Shown piece after piece: positions 1-9,251 of a stretch of 64,000 nucleotides of DNA. The notes under the pieces were generated by a model. That model saw only the letters and a program-made list of their open reading frames with translations, was not told where the DNA came from and searched no databases. Origin of the DNA: Armatimonadota bacterium (GTDB taxonomy: Bacteria; Armatimonadota; Zipacnadia; UBA1398; JAKPQA01); assembly GCA_029547025.1 (NCBI GenBank), contig JAKPQA010000032.1:1-64000 (forward strand). The letters run 5' to 3'. Position 1 is the stretch's first letter. Every line of letters begins with the position of its first letter. A program made the translations under genes and the position numbers.

Positions 1-58
1 GACTCCGCGCATTCAGGCACTCCTTACCCATGTCGGCGCCGTGGGTGGCCGAAAACCA

Positions 59-106
59 GGGACAGGTATGGTTTTCCGTAAAGTACCGGAAAGCCACACC
101 TGTCCC
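59..106. repeat. Imperfect 19-bp inverted repeat (hairpin)
   Basis: Arms 59-77 and 88-106 pair at 17 of 19 positions around a 10-base loop; each arm carries gggacaggt. There is no T-run after it, so it does not look like an intrinsic terminator. It is better read as a REP-like palindrome. Confidence 0.75.
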
Positions 107-120
107 GAATGGCACGCACT

Positions 121-402
121 TAGGGTCGGCACCCACGCACACCCAACCGTAGGCGAGGCTTGAGCCTCGCGCGAAGTGGCTCTACAGGCCATTGTGAGCC
201 GAGGCTAAAGCCTCGGCTACAGCCCCGGCTACAGAGGTGATGCAACATACGCCTCTCGCATTGGGCTTAGGGGCGGCACCCACGCACACCCAACCGTCGG
301 CGAGGCTTGAGCCTCGCGCGAAGTGGCTCTACAGGCCATTGTGAGCCGAGGCTAAAGCCCCGGCTACAGAGGTGATGCAACATACGCCTCTGGCATTGGG
401 CC
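121..402. repeat. Two tandem direct repeats, each holding two palindromes
   Basis: Copy 1 (121-267) and copy 2 (268-402) are nearly identical apart from a 12-bp segment (extra ctacagcc-type unit) present only in copy 1. A third copy begins at 403 but breaks off after a few bases. Each copy holds two short palindromes; in copy 1 they lie at 153-170 (arms gcgaggct/agcctcgc) and 198-217 (arms gccgaggct/agcctcggc). No reading frame is conserved across the copies. Confidence 0.85.
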
Positions 403-470
403 TAAGTGCGGACCATTCATACCTGTCCCCGGTTCTCGGCTGTGTGTTTCCCCGCGCGGCCGGCGTCTCC

Positions 471-2033
471 CTACTCCCACTCGACCGTGGCGGGCGGCTT
501 GGAGCTGATGTCGTAGACCACGCGGTTGATGCCGGGCACCTCGTTGATGATTCGGTTGGAGATGCGTTCGAGCAGGTCATCGGGCAGGCGGGCCCAGTCG
601 GCGGTCATGAAGTCTTCGGTGGTTACGACCCGGAGGGCGGCCACGTTGGCGTAGGTCCGGTGATCGCCCATTACGCCCACGGTGTAGACCGGGAGCAGCA
701 CCACGAAGGCCTGGGCACATCGGTCGTACCAGTTGGCGTGGCGGATCTCCTCGATGGCAATGGCATCGGCCTCGCGCAGCGTGTCGAGCGACTGGGCGTT
801 CACCTCGCCCAGCACTCGGATGGCGAGGCCCGGTCCGGGGAATGGGTGCCGTGCGACGATGGTCTCGGGCAGGCCGAGCTCACGGCCGACTTGCCGGACC
901 TCGTCCTTGAATAGATCGCGAAGCGGCTCGATGAGCGGGAGTTTCATGGTCTCGGGCAGACCGCCCACATTGTGGTGGGTCTTGATGGTGGACGCGGCCC
1001 CGGTGCCGCTCTCGATGACATCCGGGTAGAGCGTCCCTTGGGCCAGAAAGGCGACATTGCTAAGCTTCTCGGCTTCGGCCTCGAAGACTCGGATGAACTC
1101 CTCGCCGATCCGTTTGCGCTTTTCCTCGGGGTCGGTGACACCAACCAGTCTCGAGAGGAAGCGTTCGCGAGCGTCGACATGGATCAGCTCGAGATCGAAT
1201 GACTGGCGGAAGACCGAGGCCACACGGTCGGCCTCGCCCTTGCGCATGAACCCATGGTCGACAAGGATGCAGGTGAGACGACTGCCGATGGCGCGTCCGA
1301 GTAGGGCGGCACACACGGAGGAGTCCACCCCGCCACTGAGGCCGAGGACGACCCGCTGGTGCGCATCTACTCGGGCACGGATGGCCTCGATGGCCTCCTG
1401 GATGAACCCGCCCATGGTCCAGGACGCGGTGCAGCCCGCTTCGTTGACAAGGAAGTTTTTGAGCAACGTCTTGCCAAACGGGGTGTGCGCGACCTCGGGA
1501 TGAAACTGGACTCCGTAGAGGCGTCGGGACGGGTCGGCCATGGCGGCCACGGGTGTATTCGGGGTTCGGGCGGTCACCGTGAAGCCCGACGGCGGCCGTG
1601 AGACCAGGTCCCCGTGGCTCATCCAGCAGGTGAGCGGGGCGGTGCCTCCGATGCCAGCGAACAGACCGCCGGTGTCGAGGACCTCCAGCGGCGTGCGACC
1701 GTATTCCTTGGTCGCGCCGCTGGCGACCTCACCATCGAGCAGGTGCGCGATGAGCTGATGGCCATAGCAGATGCCCAGGATGGGCACCCCCGAGGCCAGC
1801 AGGTCCGCGGCGCAGGCGGGGGCGCCGACCTCGTAGACACTGGCCGGGCCGCCGGAGAAGATGATGGCCGACGGACGGCGAGCGAGGATGCGTTCGGTCG
1901 GGGTGTCGAAGGGCAGGATCTCGCAGTAGACGCCACACTCGCGCACCTTGCGGGCGATCAGCTGGGCGTACTGGGCGCCGAAATCGAGAACGAACGCGGT
2001 CTCCCGGTCGGCCCCAGGGTTCGTCACGGTCAC
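471..2033 (-). CDS. guaA: GMP synthase (glutamine-hydrolysing)
   Basis: This enzyme converts XMP to GMP with ATP and glutamine, the last step of guanine nucleotide synthesis in the cytoplasm. At 520 residues it has the usual length. The N-terminal class I glutaminase carries the nucleophile in GICYGH (Cys89) and the His/Glu pair in FHPEV. The ATP pyrophosphatase part has the P-loop SGGVDSS, and the C-terminal dimerisation part has HPFPGPGLA and ends in KPPATVEWE. The reading frame is open further upstream, but GTG at 2033 is chosen: it has ggagga five bases before it and overlaps the polX stop as GTGA. It is the last gene of recO-polX-guaA, so coupled translation is likely. Confidence 0.96.
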   Translation of the reverse strand: MTVTNPGADRETAFVLDFGAQYAQLIARKVRECGVYCEILPFDTPTERILARRPSAIIFSGGPASVYEVGAPACAADLLASGVPILGICYGHQLIAHLLDGEVASGATKEYGRTPLEVLDTGGLFAGIGGTAPLTCWMSHGDLVSRPPSGFTVTARTPNTPVAAMADPSRRLYGVQFHPEVAHTPFGKTLLKNFLVNEAGCTASWTMGGFIQEAIEAIRARVDAHQRVVLGLSGGVDSSVCAALLGRAIGSRLTCILVDHGFMRKGEADRVASVFRQSFDLELIHVDARERFLSRLVGVTDPEEKRKRIGEEFIRVFEAEAEKLSNVAFLAQGTLYPDVIESGTGAASTIKTHHNVGGLPETMKLPLIEPLRDLFKDEVRQVGRELGLPETIVARHPFPGPGLAIRVLGEVNAQSLDTLREADAIAIEEIRHANWYDRCAQAFVVLLPVYTVGVMGDHRTYANVAALRVVTTEDFMTADWARLPDDLLERISNRIINEVPGINRVVYDISSKPPATVEWE

Positions 2034-3748
2034 GGGTTTCCTCCGTCCATGGTGAAGAACGCTCGCAGGCCGGCAACCGGCCGCGTGTTGAGTACACGAT
2101 CGGGCGTCGCCCACCCTCGGCGCGCGGTTTGTACACCGTAAGTGAGCCAGGACAGGCTCTCGGCTGAGTGTGCGTCGGTGCTGATCACCAGGTGAGCCCC
2201 CATCTCGAGGGCACGGCGCACGTCATGATCACACAAGTCCAGCCGCTGAGGTCCTGAGTTGACCTCGAGGGCGGTATGGGTGTCGACGCAAGTCCGGATG
2301 AGCGCGTCGAGGTCGAGGGCCGTGCGGTCCCGTTGCCCGATCAGGCGCCCGCTGGGGTGGCCAATGATGCAGACGTGGGGATGCTCGGCGGCCCGGACCA
2401 TGCGCCGGGTGATGGCTTCGCTGGGTGCGTTGAGTCCCGAGTGCACGCATGCGAGCACGATGTCGAGTTCGGCGAGCACCTCGTCGGCGATATCGAGCCG
2501 GCCGTCGGCGAGGATCTCGACCTCGCACCCGGCCAGCACGGTGAAGCCTTCGAGCTCTTGGTTGAGGGCTCGGATCTCGTCGATCTGCCTGAGCAGCCGA
2601 TCCTCATCCAGGCCGTTGGCGACACCCAGCGCCTTGCTATGGTCGGTGATCGCGATGTAGTCGAGTCCCCGAGCGCGAGCGGCCTCGGCCATCTGACGGA
2701 TGGTGTGAGCGCCATCGCTCCACTGGGAGTGCATCTGAAGGTCCCCGCGGACGTCGTGGAGTTCCACCAGTCGCGGCAGGGCATGCTCGGCAGCCCGGGC
2801 GACTTCCCCGGCGTCTTCACGGAGCTCCGGAGGGATCCAGTCCAGGCCCAGTGCCCCATACACCTCGGCCTCAGAGGCACCGGCGATTTGCCGATCATCG
2901 GCATCGAACAGCCCATACTCGCTGAGCCGAAGACCCATGGCCCCGGCACGTTCGCGGACGCGGATGTTGTGTTGCTGTGAGCCCGTGAAATACTGGAGGG
3001 CCGCGCCCATGCTGGGCCGGGGGATGACGCGAAGATCGACCTGGACGCCCCCCTTCACGACGACGCTGGAGCGGGTGTCGCCGTGTAGGAGCACCTGCTC
3101 GACCTCGGGCATGCCGGTGAATGCAGCCATGGGGTCCAGGCCTTGGACTTCGACTGCCAGGATGTCGATATCGCCGACGGTCTCACGCCCACGGCGGAAG
3201 CTGCCCGCCACCACGGGCTCGCACGGGGGGGGGAGCTGCTCGATGACGCGGGCGGCGATGGCAGCGGCTTCGCTGAGCAGGATGCGCCCGGCGGACCGCT
3301 GGAGCAGCGCGATCCCCTCGAGGATGCGCTCCTGGCTCTTGGCGCCCATACGCGGAAGCGCGGCGACGGCCCCCGACCGGCAGGCCTCCTCGAGCGATCT
3401 GATGTCGGTGACGTGGAGCTGGTGGAAGAGGGCCCCGGCAGTCTTGGGGCCGACGCCGGGCACTCTCAGCACATCGAGGAGGCCCTGCGGGATGACGGCA
3501 AGGAGCTGCTCGCGCAGTGGGCACGTGCCGGTGGCCGCTACCTCAAGGATGAGCTGGGACAGCGACTCGCCGATGCCGGGGAGTTCGCGAAGCTGCTCGG
3601 ACGCGGTGGCGCCGGTGATGGCGAAGCGGCAACGGCCGATGGTCTCGGCCGCGCGGCGGTAGGAGCGGACTTTGAAGACGTTCTCGCCCTGGATCTCGAG
3701 CATATCGCCGATCTGGTCCAGGACATCCGCGATCTCGCGGTTGGTCAT
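2030..3748 (-). CDS. polX: Family X DNA polymerase with PHP domain (PolX)
   Basis: This is a DNA repair polymerase of bacterial PolX type, 572 residues. The N-terminal lyase-like and helix-hairpin-helix parts ([18 protein letters not shown]) are followed by the palm with catalytic aspartates in GDIDIL and VDLRV. The C-terminal PHP domain has [31 protein letters not shown] and STDAH, the metal-binding set of a 3'-5' exonuclease. In the family these activities act in gap filling and base excision repair. The ATG overlaps the recO stop as ATGA, and the stop overlaps the guaA start, so this is the middle gene of a coupled operon. All key residues look intact. Confidence 0.94.
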   Translation of the reverse strand: MTNREIADVLDQIGDMLEIQGENVFKVRSYRRAAETIGRCRFAITGATASEQLRELPGIGESLSQLILEVAATGTCPLREQLLAVIPQGLLDVLRVPGVGPKTAGALFHQLHVTDIRSLEEACRSGAVAALPRMGAKSQERILEGIALLQRSAGRILLSEAAAIAARVIEQLPPPCEPVVAGSFRRGRETVGDIDILAVEVQGLDPMAAFTGMPEVEQVLLHGDTRSSVVVKGGVQVDLRVIPRPSMGAALQYFTGSQQHNIRVRERAGAMGLRLSEYGLFDADDRQIAGASEAEVYGALGLDWIPPELREDAGEVARAAEHALPRLVELHDVRGDLQMHSQWSDGAHTIRQMAEAARARGLDYIAITDHSKALGVANGLDEDRLLRQIDEIRALNQELEGFTVLAGCEVEILADGRLDIADEVLAELDIVLACVHSGLNAPSEAITRRMVRAAEHPHVCIIGHPSGRLIGQRDRTALDLDALIRTCVDTHTALEVNSGPQRLDLCDHDVRRALEMGAHLVISTDAHSAESLSWLTYGVQTARRGWATPDRVLNTRPVAGLRAFFTMDGGNP

Positions 3749-4503
3749 GCGAGCAGCCCCTCAACTTGAAGGAGGAAGGAGAGTGTCTTGGGTTCGGCGT
3801 CGATATGATACCGCACGAAGGCCCGCACGAGGCCCTCGGCCTCGGCCACCGCCTGGCGGTCGAGGGACTCATCGTAGGCTGCGGTGGGCCGGGTGACGGC
3901 CCAGTGCCGAATGCAGTCCAGCGCCCGGTCGGACATGAGCCGAGATCCGGGCGTCGAGGCGGCACAGGCGCCGCACATGCACCCTCCGGCGGCGGCGGAC
4001 CATGCCGTGGGGCCCGCCGCGATCTCCCCGCCGCAACTCGCGCAGCGTGCCGACGACACCTCGAATCCGAGGAGGCGCAGCAGATGCAGCTGGAAATAGG
4101 CGGTCGCGGGCCACAGGTCCTCGACCACCGAGGCGATGCGAAGGCTTGTGTGCAGGAGGCGGAACACGCCCTCCGCCGGCTGGCCTTCCTCGACACTCCG
4201 CGCGACGAGGTCGACCCAGTAGGACGCGTGCGCCAGCTTCCGCAGGTTGTCCCGGATTCCCCGATGGGATTCCACCACCTGAGCTTGTGCGAGCACTAGA
4301 TGGCCACCGCGCCCGGAGGCGAGCAGGACGTCGGACTCGGCGAAAGGCTGGACGGCGGGCGCAAGCTTACTCCCTGACTTTCGGCTGCCACGGGCCAATG
4401 CGACCGCCACACCGCGCTCTGCGACGAGGAAGGTGACGAGCTGATCGGCGTCGCGAACGGGCCGCCGCACGAGCGTGATGGCGCGCATGCTGTGGGTAGC
4501 CAC
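3745..4503 (-). CDS. recO: DNA repair protein RecO
   Basis: RecO loads RecA and anneals single strands in the RecFOR recombination pathway. The product is 252 residues, normal for the family. The N-terminal OB-fold has [18 protein letters not shown], followed by the conserved VARGSRKS-like segment (here [13 protein letters not shown]). A zinc site is visible as CASC followed by CMCGAC. The frame is open 38 codons further upstream, but GTG at 4503 has ggagg six bases before it. An internal ATG at 4488 lies too far from any ribosome binding site. It is the first gene of the operon and is divergent from the cold-shock gene. Confidence 0.92.
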   Translation of the reverse strand: MATHSMRAITLVRRPVRDADQLVTFLVAERGVAVALARGSRKSGSKLAPAVQPFAESDVLLASGRGGHLVLAQAQVVESHRGIRDNLRKLAHASYWVDLVARSVEEGQPAEGVFRLLHTSLRIASVVEDLWPATAYFQLHLLRLLGFEVSSARCASCGGEIAAGPTAWSAAAGGCMCGACAASTPGSRLMSDRALDCIRHWAVTRPTAAYDESLDRQAVAEAEGLVRAFVRYHIDAEPKTLSFLLQVEGLLA

Positions 4504-4610
4504 CGCTGTCCTCCATCCCGGACTGGTGTGGGAACTCGCCGGCGAGCGCCCGTCGACGGCGTACGAACGCCGGACCTCTTGGTCTCGACCTTTCTGGTTA
4601 CGGTAGAAGA

Positions 4611-4639
4611 TTGACACCAGTAGGGGGAGATGCTAAGCT
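4611..4639 (+). promoter_or_regulatory. Probable sigma-70-type promoter of the cold-shock gene
   Basis: A perfect -35 TTGACA lies at 4611-4616. Seventeen bases on is an extended -10, TGCTAAGCT (4631-4639). The -10 hexamer itself is weak. Transcription would start near 4646, leaving a leader of about 35-43 bases before the coding region. Confidence 0.5.
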
Positions 4640-4679
4640 CCGTACTGGAGTTTTGGACCAGATTGAACCCAAGGTAGGT

Positions 4680-4910
4680 ATGTGCACTATGCGCGGTACG
4701 GTGAAGTGGTTCAACAACGCCAAAGGCTATGGCTTTCTGCAGCCGGAAGGCGGCGGGAAGGACGTGTTCGTCCACTTCTCCGCCATCGTGGCCGACGGCT
4801 ACCGGTCGCTGGCAGAGGGCGATGAGGTGGAGTTCGAGATCGAGGACACCGAAAAGGGCCCCCAAGCCATCAACGTGTCCAAGACGGGCTCTGCGGCGGA
4901 TCTCGCCTAG
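4680..4910 (+). CDS. Cold-shock domain protein (Csp family)
   Basis: A small single-domain RNA/DNA chaperone that binds single-stranded nucleic acid. The cold-shock domain fills the protein: it begins [15 protein letters not shown] (RNP-1 KGYGF) and continues with VFVHFS (RNP-2). ATG at 4680 (MCTMRG) and ATG at 4689 (MRGTVKWF) are both possible. The second matches the usual family start; the first is better spaced from aaggtagg. The gene is monocistronic, has its own promoter candidate, and converges on the DUF72 gene. The 96 bases between them hold no obvious gene. Confidence 0.93.
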   Translation: MCTMRGTVKWFNNAKGYGFLQPEGGGKDVFVHFSAIVADGYRSLAEGDEVEFEIEDTEKGPQAINVSKTGSAADLA

Positions 4911-5006
4911 CCGTCGGGCTTCCGGACCACGGGCCACCCGGCTCGCGCCGACCGCCGACAGGGCGCTGTGGCGCGGGGAGGCTGCGCTTACGGCCCACAT
5001 CCCACA

Positions 5007-5807
5007 TCAAGCTCCCGCGACATCGAGGTTCGCCTCCACCAGCATCTCCATGAACAGGTCGGCGTTGGCCACGGCCTGGGCGTTGTAGTGGTTGTTGAAG
5101 AACACGAATAGATGATCGGTAGCCGCGGCGAGCTCCCCGACTTTCGGTACCCACTCGGCAAGCTCGTGCGGTTGGTAGAGGTAGTCATACCGTTCGAACG
5201 CCTCCTCATGATCGTACCACTTGGCTGCGTTCCGGCCGTGGAATCGCAGGTAGCCCAGCGGCGACGTGGCCACCGCAACCCGGGGCATGAGACCGGGAAT
5301 GGATGGTTCATCCACGCAGCAGTAGCCCAGATCGAGCTGGCGCAGCAGGCCCAGGGTGCTGTCGTCGGCCCACTGAGCGCTGCGGAACTCGCAGACGAGT
5401 GGCATATCGGGGAGCTGGTCGCGCACGAAAACCAGGTGGTCGCTGTTGGCGTCCGATAGCCCAAAGGACTGAGGGAACTGGAGAAGGACGCACCCGAGGC
5501 GGCCCGCCTCCTGGATGGGCTGGATGGCCTCCCGAAACTGCGGGAAGGCATCGAGACTGTCCGGGTTGTCGCGCTCATGGGTCATGAGCCGGTTTGCCTT
5601 GACTGCAAAGAGGAAGTCAGACGGCGTACGGCGGACCCATGCGGCGCACTGGCGTGGCGCGGGGATTCGATAGTAGGTCATGTTGATCTCGACGCACTGG
5701 AAGCGCTCCGCGTAGTGAGTTAAGAATTGGCTCTTGGGAAGGTCAGGCGGGTAGAAGGGGCCGATCCAGTCGTCGTAGCTGTACCCGGAAGTGCCCACAT
5801 AGACCAA
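5007..5807 (-). CDS. DUF72 (YecE-like) TIM-barrel protein
   Basis: DUF72 proteins are TIM-barrel folds of unsettled biochemical function. Family hallmarks are plain: the start VGTSGYSYDDW, then FYPP, VEINMTYYRIP, LLQFPQSF, CEFRSAQW and a final FFNNHYNAQAVANA. The 266 residues are full length. The start is TTG at 5807, with a GGGGGG run just upstream; no ATG lies nearby in frame. It follows the PilZ gene by 15 bases on the same strand, so the two are probably co-transcribed. Confidence 0.9.
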   Translation of the reverse strand: MVYVGTSGYSYDDWIGPFYPPDLPKSQFLTHYAERFQCVEINMTYYRIPAPRQCAAWVRRTPSDFLFAVKANRLMTHERDNPDSLDAFPQFREAIQPIQEAGRLGCVLLQFPQSFGLSDANSDHLVFVRDQLPDMPLVCEFRSAQWADDSTLGLLRQLDLGYCCVDEPSIPGLMPRVAVATSPLGYLRFHGRNAAKWYDHEEAFERYDYLYQPHELAEWVPKVGELAAATDHLFVFFNNHYNAQAVANADLFMEMLVEANLDVAGA

Positions 5808-5822
5808 GGGATCCCCCCCTGT

Positions 5823-6188
5823 TCAGGCTCCGGCGGCGAGCTGCGCGGCGATGAAGGCATCGAGCAGTGCCTGCTCGTCGGGCCCGATGCGATCGAAGAA
5901 CAGAGCGATGGCGTGGGTCTGGGCACCGTCGGCGGTGGTCCGGGCATCACATCGGACTACGACTCCGCCGCAGTGGAGCTGGTGGGATTCGGCGGACCCG
6001 CTGGGCACGCAGAGCGTCACCTCGAGGCGGGTGAGCTCGGGGATGGGGCGAGACACCTCGAAGTAGGCGCCACGGCTGCTGATGTTGCGTGTCTGAGCCT
6101 GAAGCTGGCCCTGACCACCGGTGGTGGCCTCGACGGCGACAGGCAGAGCGACTCGGATTCGCGGATGGCGCCGACGTTCGTGCCCCAT
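5823..6188 (-). CDS. PilZ-domain protein, probable c-di-GMP receptor
   Basis: A single PilZ domain of 121 residues. The cyclic-di-GMP binding signature is complete: an arginine-rich N-terminus, ERRRHPRIRVALPV (RxxxR), followed by NISSRGAYFEV (the D/NxSxxG motif). No second domain is attached, so it should act as a diffusible receptor or adaptor. In flagellated bacteria such proteins often affect motility, and motor genes occur later in this window. The frame is open to 6338, but ATG at 6188 is where the domain begins and follows a G-rich ribosome binding site. Confidence 0.88.
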   Translation of the reverse strand: MGHERRRHPRIRVALPVAVEATTGGQGQLQAQTRNISSRGAYFEVSRPIPELTRLEVTLCVPSGSAESHQLHCGGVVVRCDARTTADGAQTHAIALFFDRIGPDEQALLDAFIAAQLAAGA

Positions 6189-6359
6189 GGTGGTGGCCCC
6201 CTTTGAGCTCGGCTGCTCGGGACGCAGTATAGCCCGGCGCGGAAGTCGTGCGAACCCGGGGGATTGGTTCGGGCCGCCAGGAGGGGGCCGTCGGGTGTGG
6301 CGGCGAATACCCGACTGCCGGATGAACCCGCCCTTCACTCTGTCTATGGGAGTTCTGCC

Positions 6360-6848
6360 GTGGCCTTCATGATCCGCATTGACCGCCTCGACGCGAACAT
6401 CGAGGAGATCACCATCGGCGCCTGGCTCAAGGCCGAGGGTGACCCGGTGGCGCTGGGAGAGCCGGTGGTGGAGATCATCACCGACAAGATTACCTTCGAG
6501 TATGAGAGTGAGGCCGAGGGTATTCTACGGAAGATCGTCGCTGCGGAGAAAAGCATAGTCCCTGTTCACTACGTGATCGGGGTTATCGCAGGACCCGACG
6601 AGGACCTGCCCGACTATGAGGCGCGGAACGCGGAGCTCCGGGCGTCGCTGCAGGCGTCATCGGTCTCGGTGGGGGCGTCGCCGGCGGTGCGCGCCGCGCG
6701 CTCCGAGGGAGAGGGCGCCCGGAAGGCTCGGGCGACCCCGGCGGCCCGTCGGCGGGCCCGCGAGCTCGGTGTCGACATCGAGGCGGTTGCCGCCACGGTC
6801 GAGGGCGCGGTGTCCGTCGAGGACGTCGAGCGCTTCGCGGGGCTCTAG
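6360..6848 (+). CDS. Lipoyl-domain plus E3-binding-domain protein without acyltransferase domain
   Basis: The protein resembles the N-terminal half of a 2-oxoacid dehydrogenase E2. Residues about 5-80 form a lipoyl domain: WLKAEGDPVALGEPVVEI is followed by ITDKITFE, where the TDK lysine is the expected lipoylation site. A charged Ala/Ser-rich linker follows. Residues about 122-160 match a peripheral subunit-binding domain (ATPAARRRARELGVDI, then VSVEDVERF). The catalytic CoA-acyltransferase domain is absent and the stop is clean at 162 residues. GTG at 6360 has ggag seven bases upstream; ATG at 6369 is the alternative. It is 15 bases from acpS and heads the ketosynthase set. Its partner enzymes are not in the window. 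Confidence 0.85.
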   Translation: MAFMIRIDRLDANIEEITIGAWLKAEGDPVALGEPVVEIITDKITFEYESEAEGILRKIVAAEKSIVPVHYVIGVIAGPDEDLPDYEARNAELRASLQASSVSVGASPAVRAARSEGEGARKARATPAARRRARELGVDIEAVAATVEGAVSVEDVERFAGL

Positions 6849-6863
6849 CCAGGTGGGAGCGCG

Positions 6864-7247
6864 GTGACGGAGAGACTCGTCGGGGTCGGGGTCGACTTGC
6901 TCGAGATCGAGCGTATTGGCGACCTTATCAGCCGCTATGGCATGGTGTTCCTGCGGAAGGCTCTCACGCCCACGGAGCTTGCCGGGCTGGGCGGCCTCGC
7001 CTCGCAGCCCACGTACACGGCCCGGCTGATCGCGGCGAAGGAGGCCGTGATGAAGGCCCTCGGCACGGGTCTGCGGCGGGGGGCCAGTTGGCGGCAGATC
7101 GAGGTTCGGGATTCGAGTCCGGGGCACTGTTCGGTGCGACTCCTCTCGCCGGCGCACGAGAACCTGCGGATCCACGTGGCCATCTCTCGGCATGGCGACG
7201 TGGTGCTCGCCATGGCGACCATCACGGAACTGGAGGGATCGGCGTGA
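6864..7247 (+). CDS. acpS: Holo-[acyl-carrier-protein] synthase
   Basis: AcpS transfers phosphopantetheine from CoA to a serine of an acyl carrier protein. At 127 residues it has family length. It shows GVDLLEIERI (metal-binding Asp11), the LTPTEL segment, and ARLIAAKEAVMKALGTG (Glu60). It lies in an operon with fabG and two ketosynthase-like genes, which implies that a carrier protein is modified for this pathway, yet no ACP gene lies nearby. The start is GTG at 6864, and the stop overlaps the fabG start as GTGA. Confidence 0.93.
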   Translation: MTERLVGVGVDLLEIERIGDLISRYGMVFLRKALTPTELAGLGGLASQPTYTARLIAAKEAVMKALGTGLRRGASWRQIEVRDSSPGHCSVRLLSPAHENLRIHVAISRHGDVVLAMATITELEGSA

Positions 7248-7993
7248 GTGAGCCGATGCGCCGGGTGGCGCTGGTGACCGGTGGCTCGCAGGGCATTGGC
7301 CGGGCTACGGTGCTGCGCCTGGCCGGGATGGGGTGCGCCATCGCGCTGAACGACATTGCGCACACTCCGGCAACTGACGAGACGCTGGCGGCTCTGTCGG
7401 CTGCTGGCGCGGAGACCGGCGTGTTCATTGCGGACGTGCGGGACGAGACCGCCGTGAGGGCCATGGTTGATGAGATCCGGGCGACGCTGGGGCCCGTGGA
7501 CATTCTGGTAAACAATGCGGGAGTGCTCCGTGACACGTTCATTTCGTTCATGCGAGAGCAGGATTGGGACGACGTGGTGGACACGTCGCTGAAGGGCGCC
7601 TTCTTGTGCACGAAGGCCGTGGTGAGGGACATGGCCCGGCGGAAGTGGGGGCGCATCGTTAACCTGGCATCCGACGCGGGGCGGATGGGCGACGCCATGC
7701 GGGCCAACTACTCGGCGGCCAAGGCGGGCATGATGGGCCTCACGCGGGCGTGTGCCCGCGAGCTTGCGCGGCAGGGGATCACCGTGAATGCGGTGGCTCC
7801 CGGCATCGTGGAGACGCCGATGATCGCGGACCTGAAGGAGCAGCGGCTCGAGCAGTACCGCTCGCTGGTGCCTCTGGGGCGGTTTGGGCGTCCGGACGAG
7901 GTGGCGGCGGTGATCGCCTTCCTGGCGTCGGGGGAGGCCAGCTACATCACTGGGTGCACGCTGTCGGTCGATGGCGGAATGTGCATGTCCTGA
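7244..7993 (+). CDS. fabG: 3-oxoacyl-ACP reductase family SDR (FabG-like)
   Basis: A short-chain dehydrogenase that would reduce a 3-oxoacyl thioester with NADPH. It has 249 residues with TGGSQGIG (cofactor binding), NNAG, and the catalytic Ser143, Tyr156 and Lys160 (LASDAG, then YSAAK). It ends with the usual TGCTLSVDGG. GTG at 7244 is chosen because it overlaps the acpS stop and has ggaggg seven bases upstream. Its place between acpS and two ketosynthase genes points to fatty-acid or polyketide-like chain building, not general sugar or alcohol oxidation. Substrate is not shown by the sequence. Confidence 0.9.
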   Translation: MSEPMRRVALVTGGSQGIGRATVLRLAGMGCAIALNDIAHTPATDETLAALSAAGAETGVFIADVRDETAVRAMVDEIRATLGPVDILVNNAGVLRDTFISFMREQDWDDVVDTSLKGAFLCTKAVVRDMARRKWGRIVNLASDAGRMGDAMRANYSAAKAGMMGLTRACARELARQGITVNAVAPGIVETPMIADLKEQRLEQYRSLVPLGRFGRPDEVAAVIAFLASGEASYITGCTLSVDGGMCMS

Positions 7994-8027
7994 GCCGCTC
8001 TCGGCGGCGATGGCGAACGGGGGCGGA

Positions 8028-9251
8028 ATGCAGCTTCGGCGTGTGGGCATCACGGGTATGGGCGTGGTGAGTTGCCTTGGGGTGGGCGTGGAGGCGTTCG
8101 GCGAGGCCCTCTTTGCGGGGAGGTCCGGACTGTCCGTGATCGATCGCTTCGATCCCGCGGGGCTCCGGAACGGCTTGATGGGGGTGGTTCGCGACGTCCC
8201 TCCCCTACCCGACTGGGCTCCTGGAGGGACGTCGTCGCGGGACGTGGTCTATGCGTTTTCGGCGGCGGATGAGGCGCTTCGATCGGCGGGCCTGGTCCCG
8301 CCGTTGTCGGAGCCGCGGACGGGCTGTGTGCTGTCCACCAACTTTGCTGGGGCTGAGGCCATGACGCGTTTCGCCGAATGCCCGGAGGACGGTTCAGCCT
8401 TTGCGGCGTGCCGGTTCGACACGGTGGTGAGGGGTCTCGCGTCGGCGCTATCGATGCGGGGCCCGGCGTTCTGCGTGTCGGTCTCATGCGCGTCCGGCAC
8501 GGCCGCCATCGGGCTCGGGAGCGACCTGGTGCGAACGGGCCGGGCCCGGCGGGTGCTGGCAGGTGGGTACGATGTGCTCGCCCTTCTCACCCAGGCTGGG
8601 CTGTCGTGCATCCGGACGATCTCGACCGACACGGTGCGGCCCTTTGATGTGAACCGCAGCCAGACGATCTTCGGCGAAGGCGCGGCGATGGTTGTTCTCG
8701 AGGATCTGGAGGATGCGCGTGCGCGCGGTGCACCCGTGCGCGCGGAAGTGCTTGGGCACGGCATGAACAACAACGCACACCATCTGACGGCGCCCGACAA
8801 GGAGGGCGAGGGTATCGCGGCCGGCATGCGGATGGCGTTTGAGGACGCGGGCATCGATCCGGCCGAGGTGGATTACGTGAACGCCCACGGCACGGGCACC
8901 GAGTACCACGATGTGACCGAGGTGAAGGCCCTGAAGGCCGTGCTGGGCGCGCGGGCCCGGGAGATCCCGGTGAGCTCGACGAAGGCGGCGACCGCGCACT
9001 CGATGGGCGCGGCGGGATCGATGGAACTGGTGGCTTCGGTGCTCGCGATCGAGCGGAACATGGCCCCCCCCACGCTGAACCTGACGGATCCGGACCCGGA
9101 GTGCGACCTCGACCACGTACCGGGGGTCGGCAAGCCCTTCGCCATCGACGTGGTGCTCTCGAACTCGGCGGGGATCGGAGGCGGGAACGCCTCGATCGTC
9201 ATCGCCCGACCCGGGTGGCGCGACGCACGGACGGGCGGTGGGCGGGCGTGA
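8028..9251 (+). CDS. Beta-ketoacyl synthase, catalytically complete (FabF/KS-alpha-like)
   Basis: A condensing enzyme of 407 residues with the full Cys-His-His triad: Cys154 in VSCASGT, His287 in NAHGTGT and His324 in ATAHSMGAAG, plus the C-terminal SNSAGIGGGNASI glycine-rich segment. It should extend an acyl chain carried on ACP. ATG at 8028 (MQLRRVGITGMG) is preferred because of the G-rich ribosome binding site; ATG at 8010 is possible. The stop overlaps the next gene, an inactive homologue, as GTGA. That pairing resembles the KS-alpha/KS-beta (chain-length factor) heterodimers of type II polyketide and aryl-polyene systems. Sequence alone does not tell FabF housekeeping from specialised use. 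Confidence 0.9.
   Translation: MQLRRVGITGMGVVSCLGVGVEAFGEALFAGRSGLSVIDRFDPAGLRNGLMGVVRDVPPLPDWAPGGTSSRDVVYAFSAADEALRSAGLVPPLSEPRTGCVLSTNFAGAEAMTRFAECPEDGSAFAACRFDTVVRGLASALSMRGPAFCVSVSCASGTAAIGLGSDLVRTGRARRVLAGGYDVLALLTQAGLSCIRTISTDTVRPFDVNRSQTIFGEGAAMVVLEDLEDARARGAPVRAEVLGHGMNNNAHHLTAPDKEGEGIAAGMRMAFEDAGIDPAEVDYVNAHGTGTEYHDVTEVKALKAVLGARAREIPVSSTKAATAHSMGAAGSMELVASVLAIERNMAPPTLNLTDPDPECDLDHVPGVGKPFAIDVVLSNSAGIGGGNASIVIARPGWRDARTGGGRA

Larger units (their letters stand above)
48..440. repeat. Non-coding repeat block bounded by 23-bp inverted repeats
   Basis: No gene is seen in the first 470 bases. The block is bounded by 48-70 and the reverse complement of 418-440, which match at 21 of 23 positions (core gggacaggtatg). 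Inside lie a hairpin at 59-106 and two long direct repeats at 121-402. Small palindromic, GC-rich intergenic elements of this kind are often spread by REP-associated transposases acting in trans. No transposase is present here, so that origin is inference. Three positions use the same core motif (59, 88 and 418), which suggests that one repeat family built the block. Confidence 0.75.

Noticed and set aside
121-402. CRISPR array
   Set aside because: There are only two full units of 135-147 bp with no short regular repeat/spacer pattern, and no cas gene.
372-914. Plus-strand frame at the edge of the repeat block
   Set aside because: Nearly all of it is antisense to guaA, whose catalytic motifs are intact. 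Its first part is repeat sequence.
6360-6848. Biotin carrier protein (AccB) for the lipoyl-domain gene
   Set aside because: The modification site is TDK, as in lipoyl domains, not the MKM of biotin carriers, and an E3-binding domain follows.
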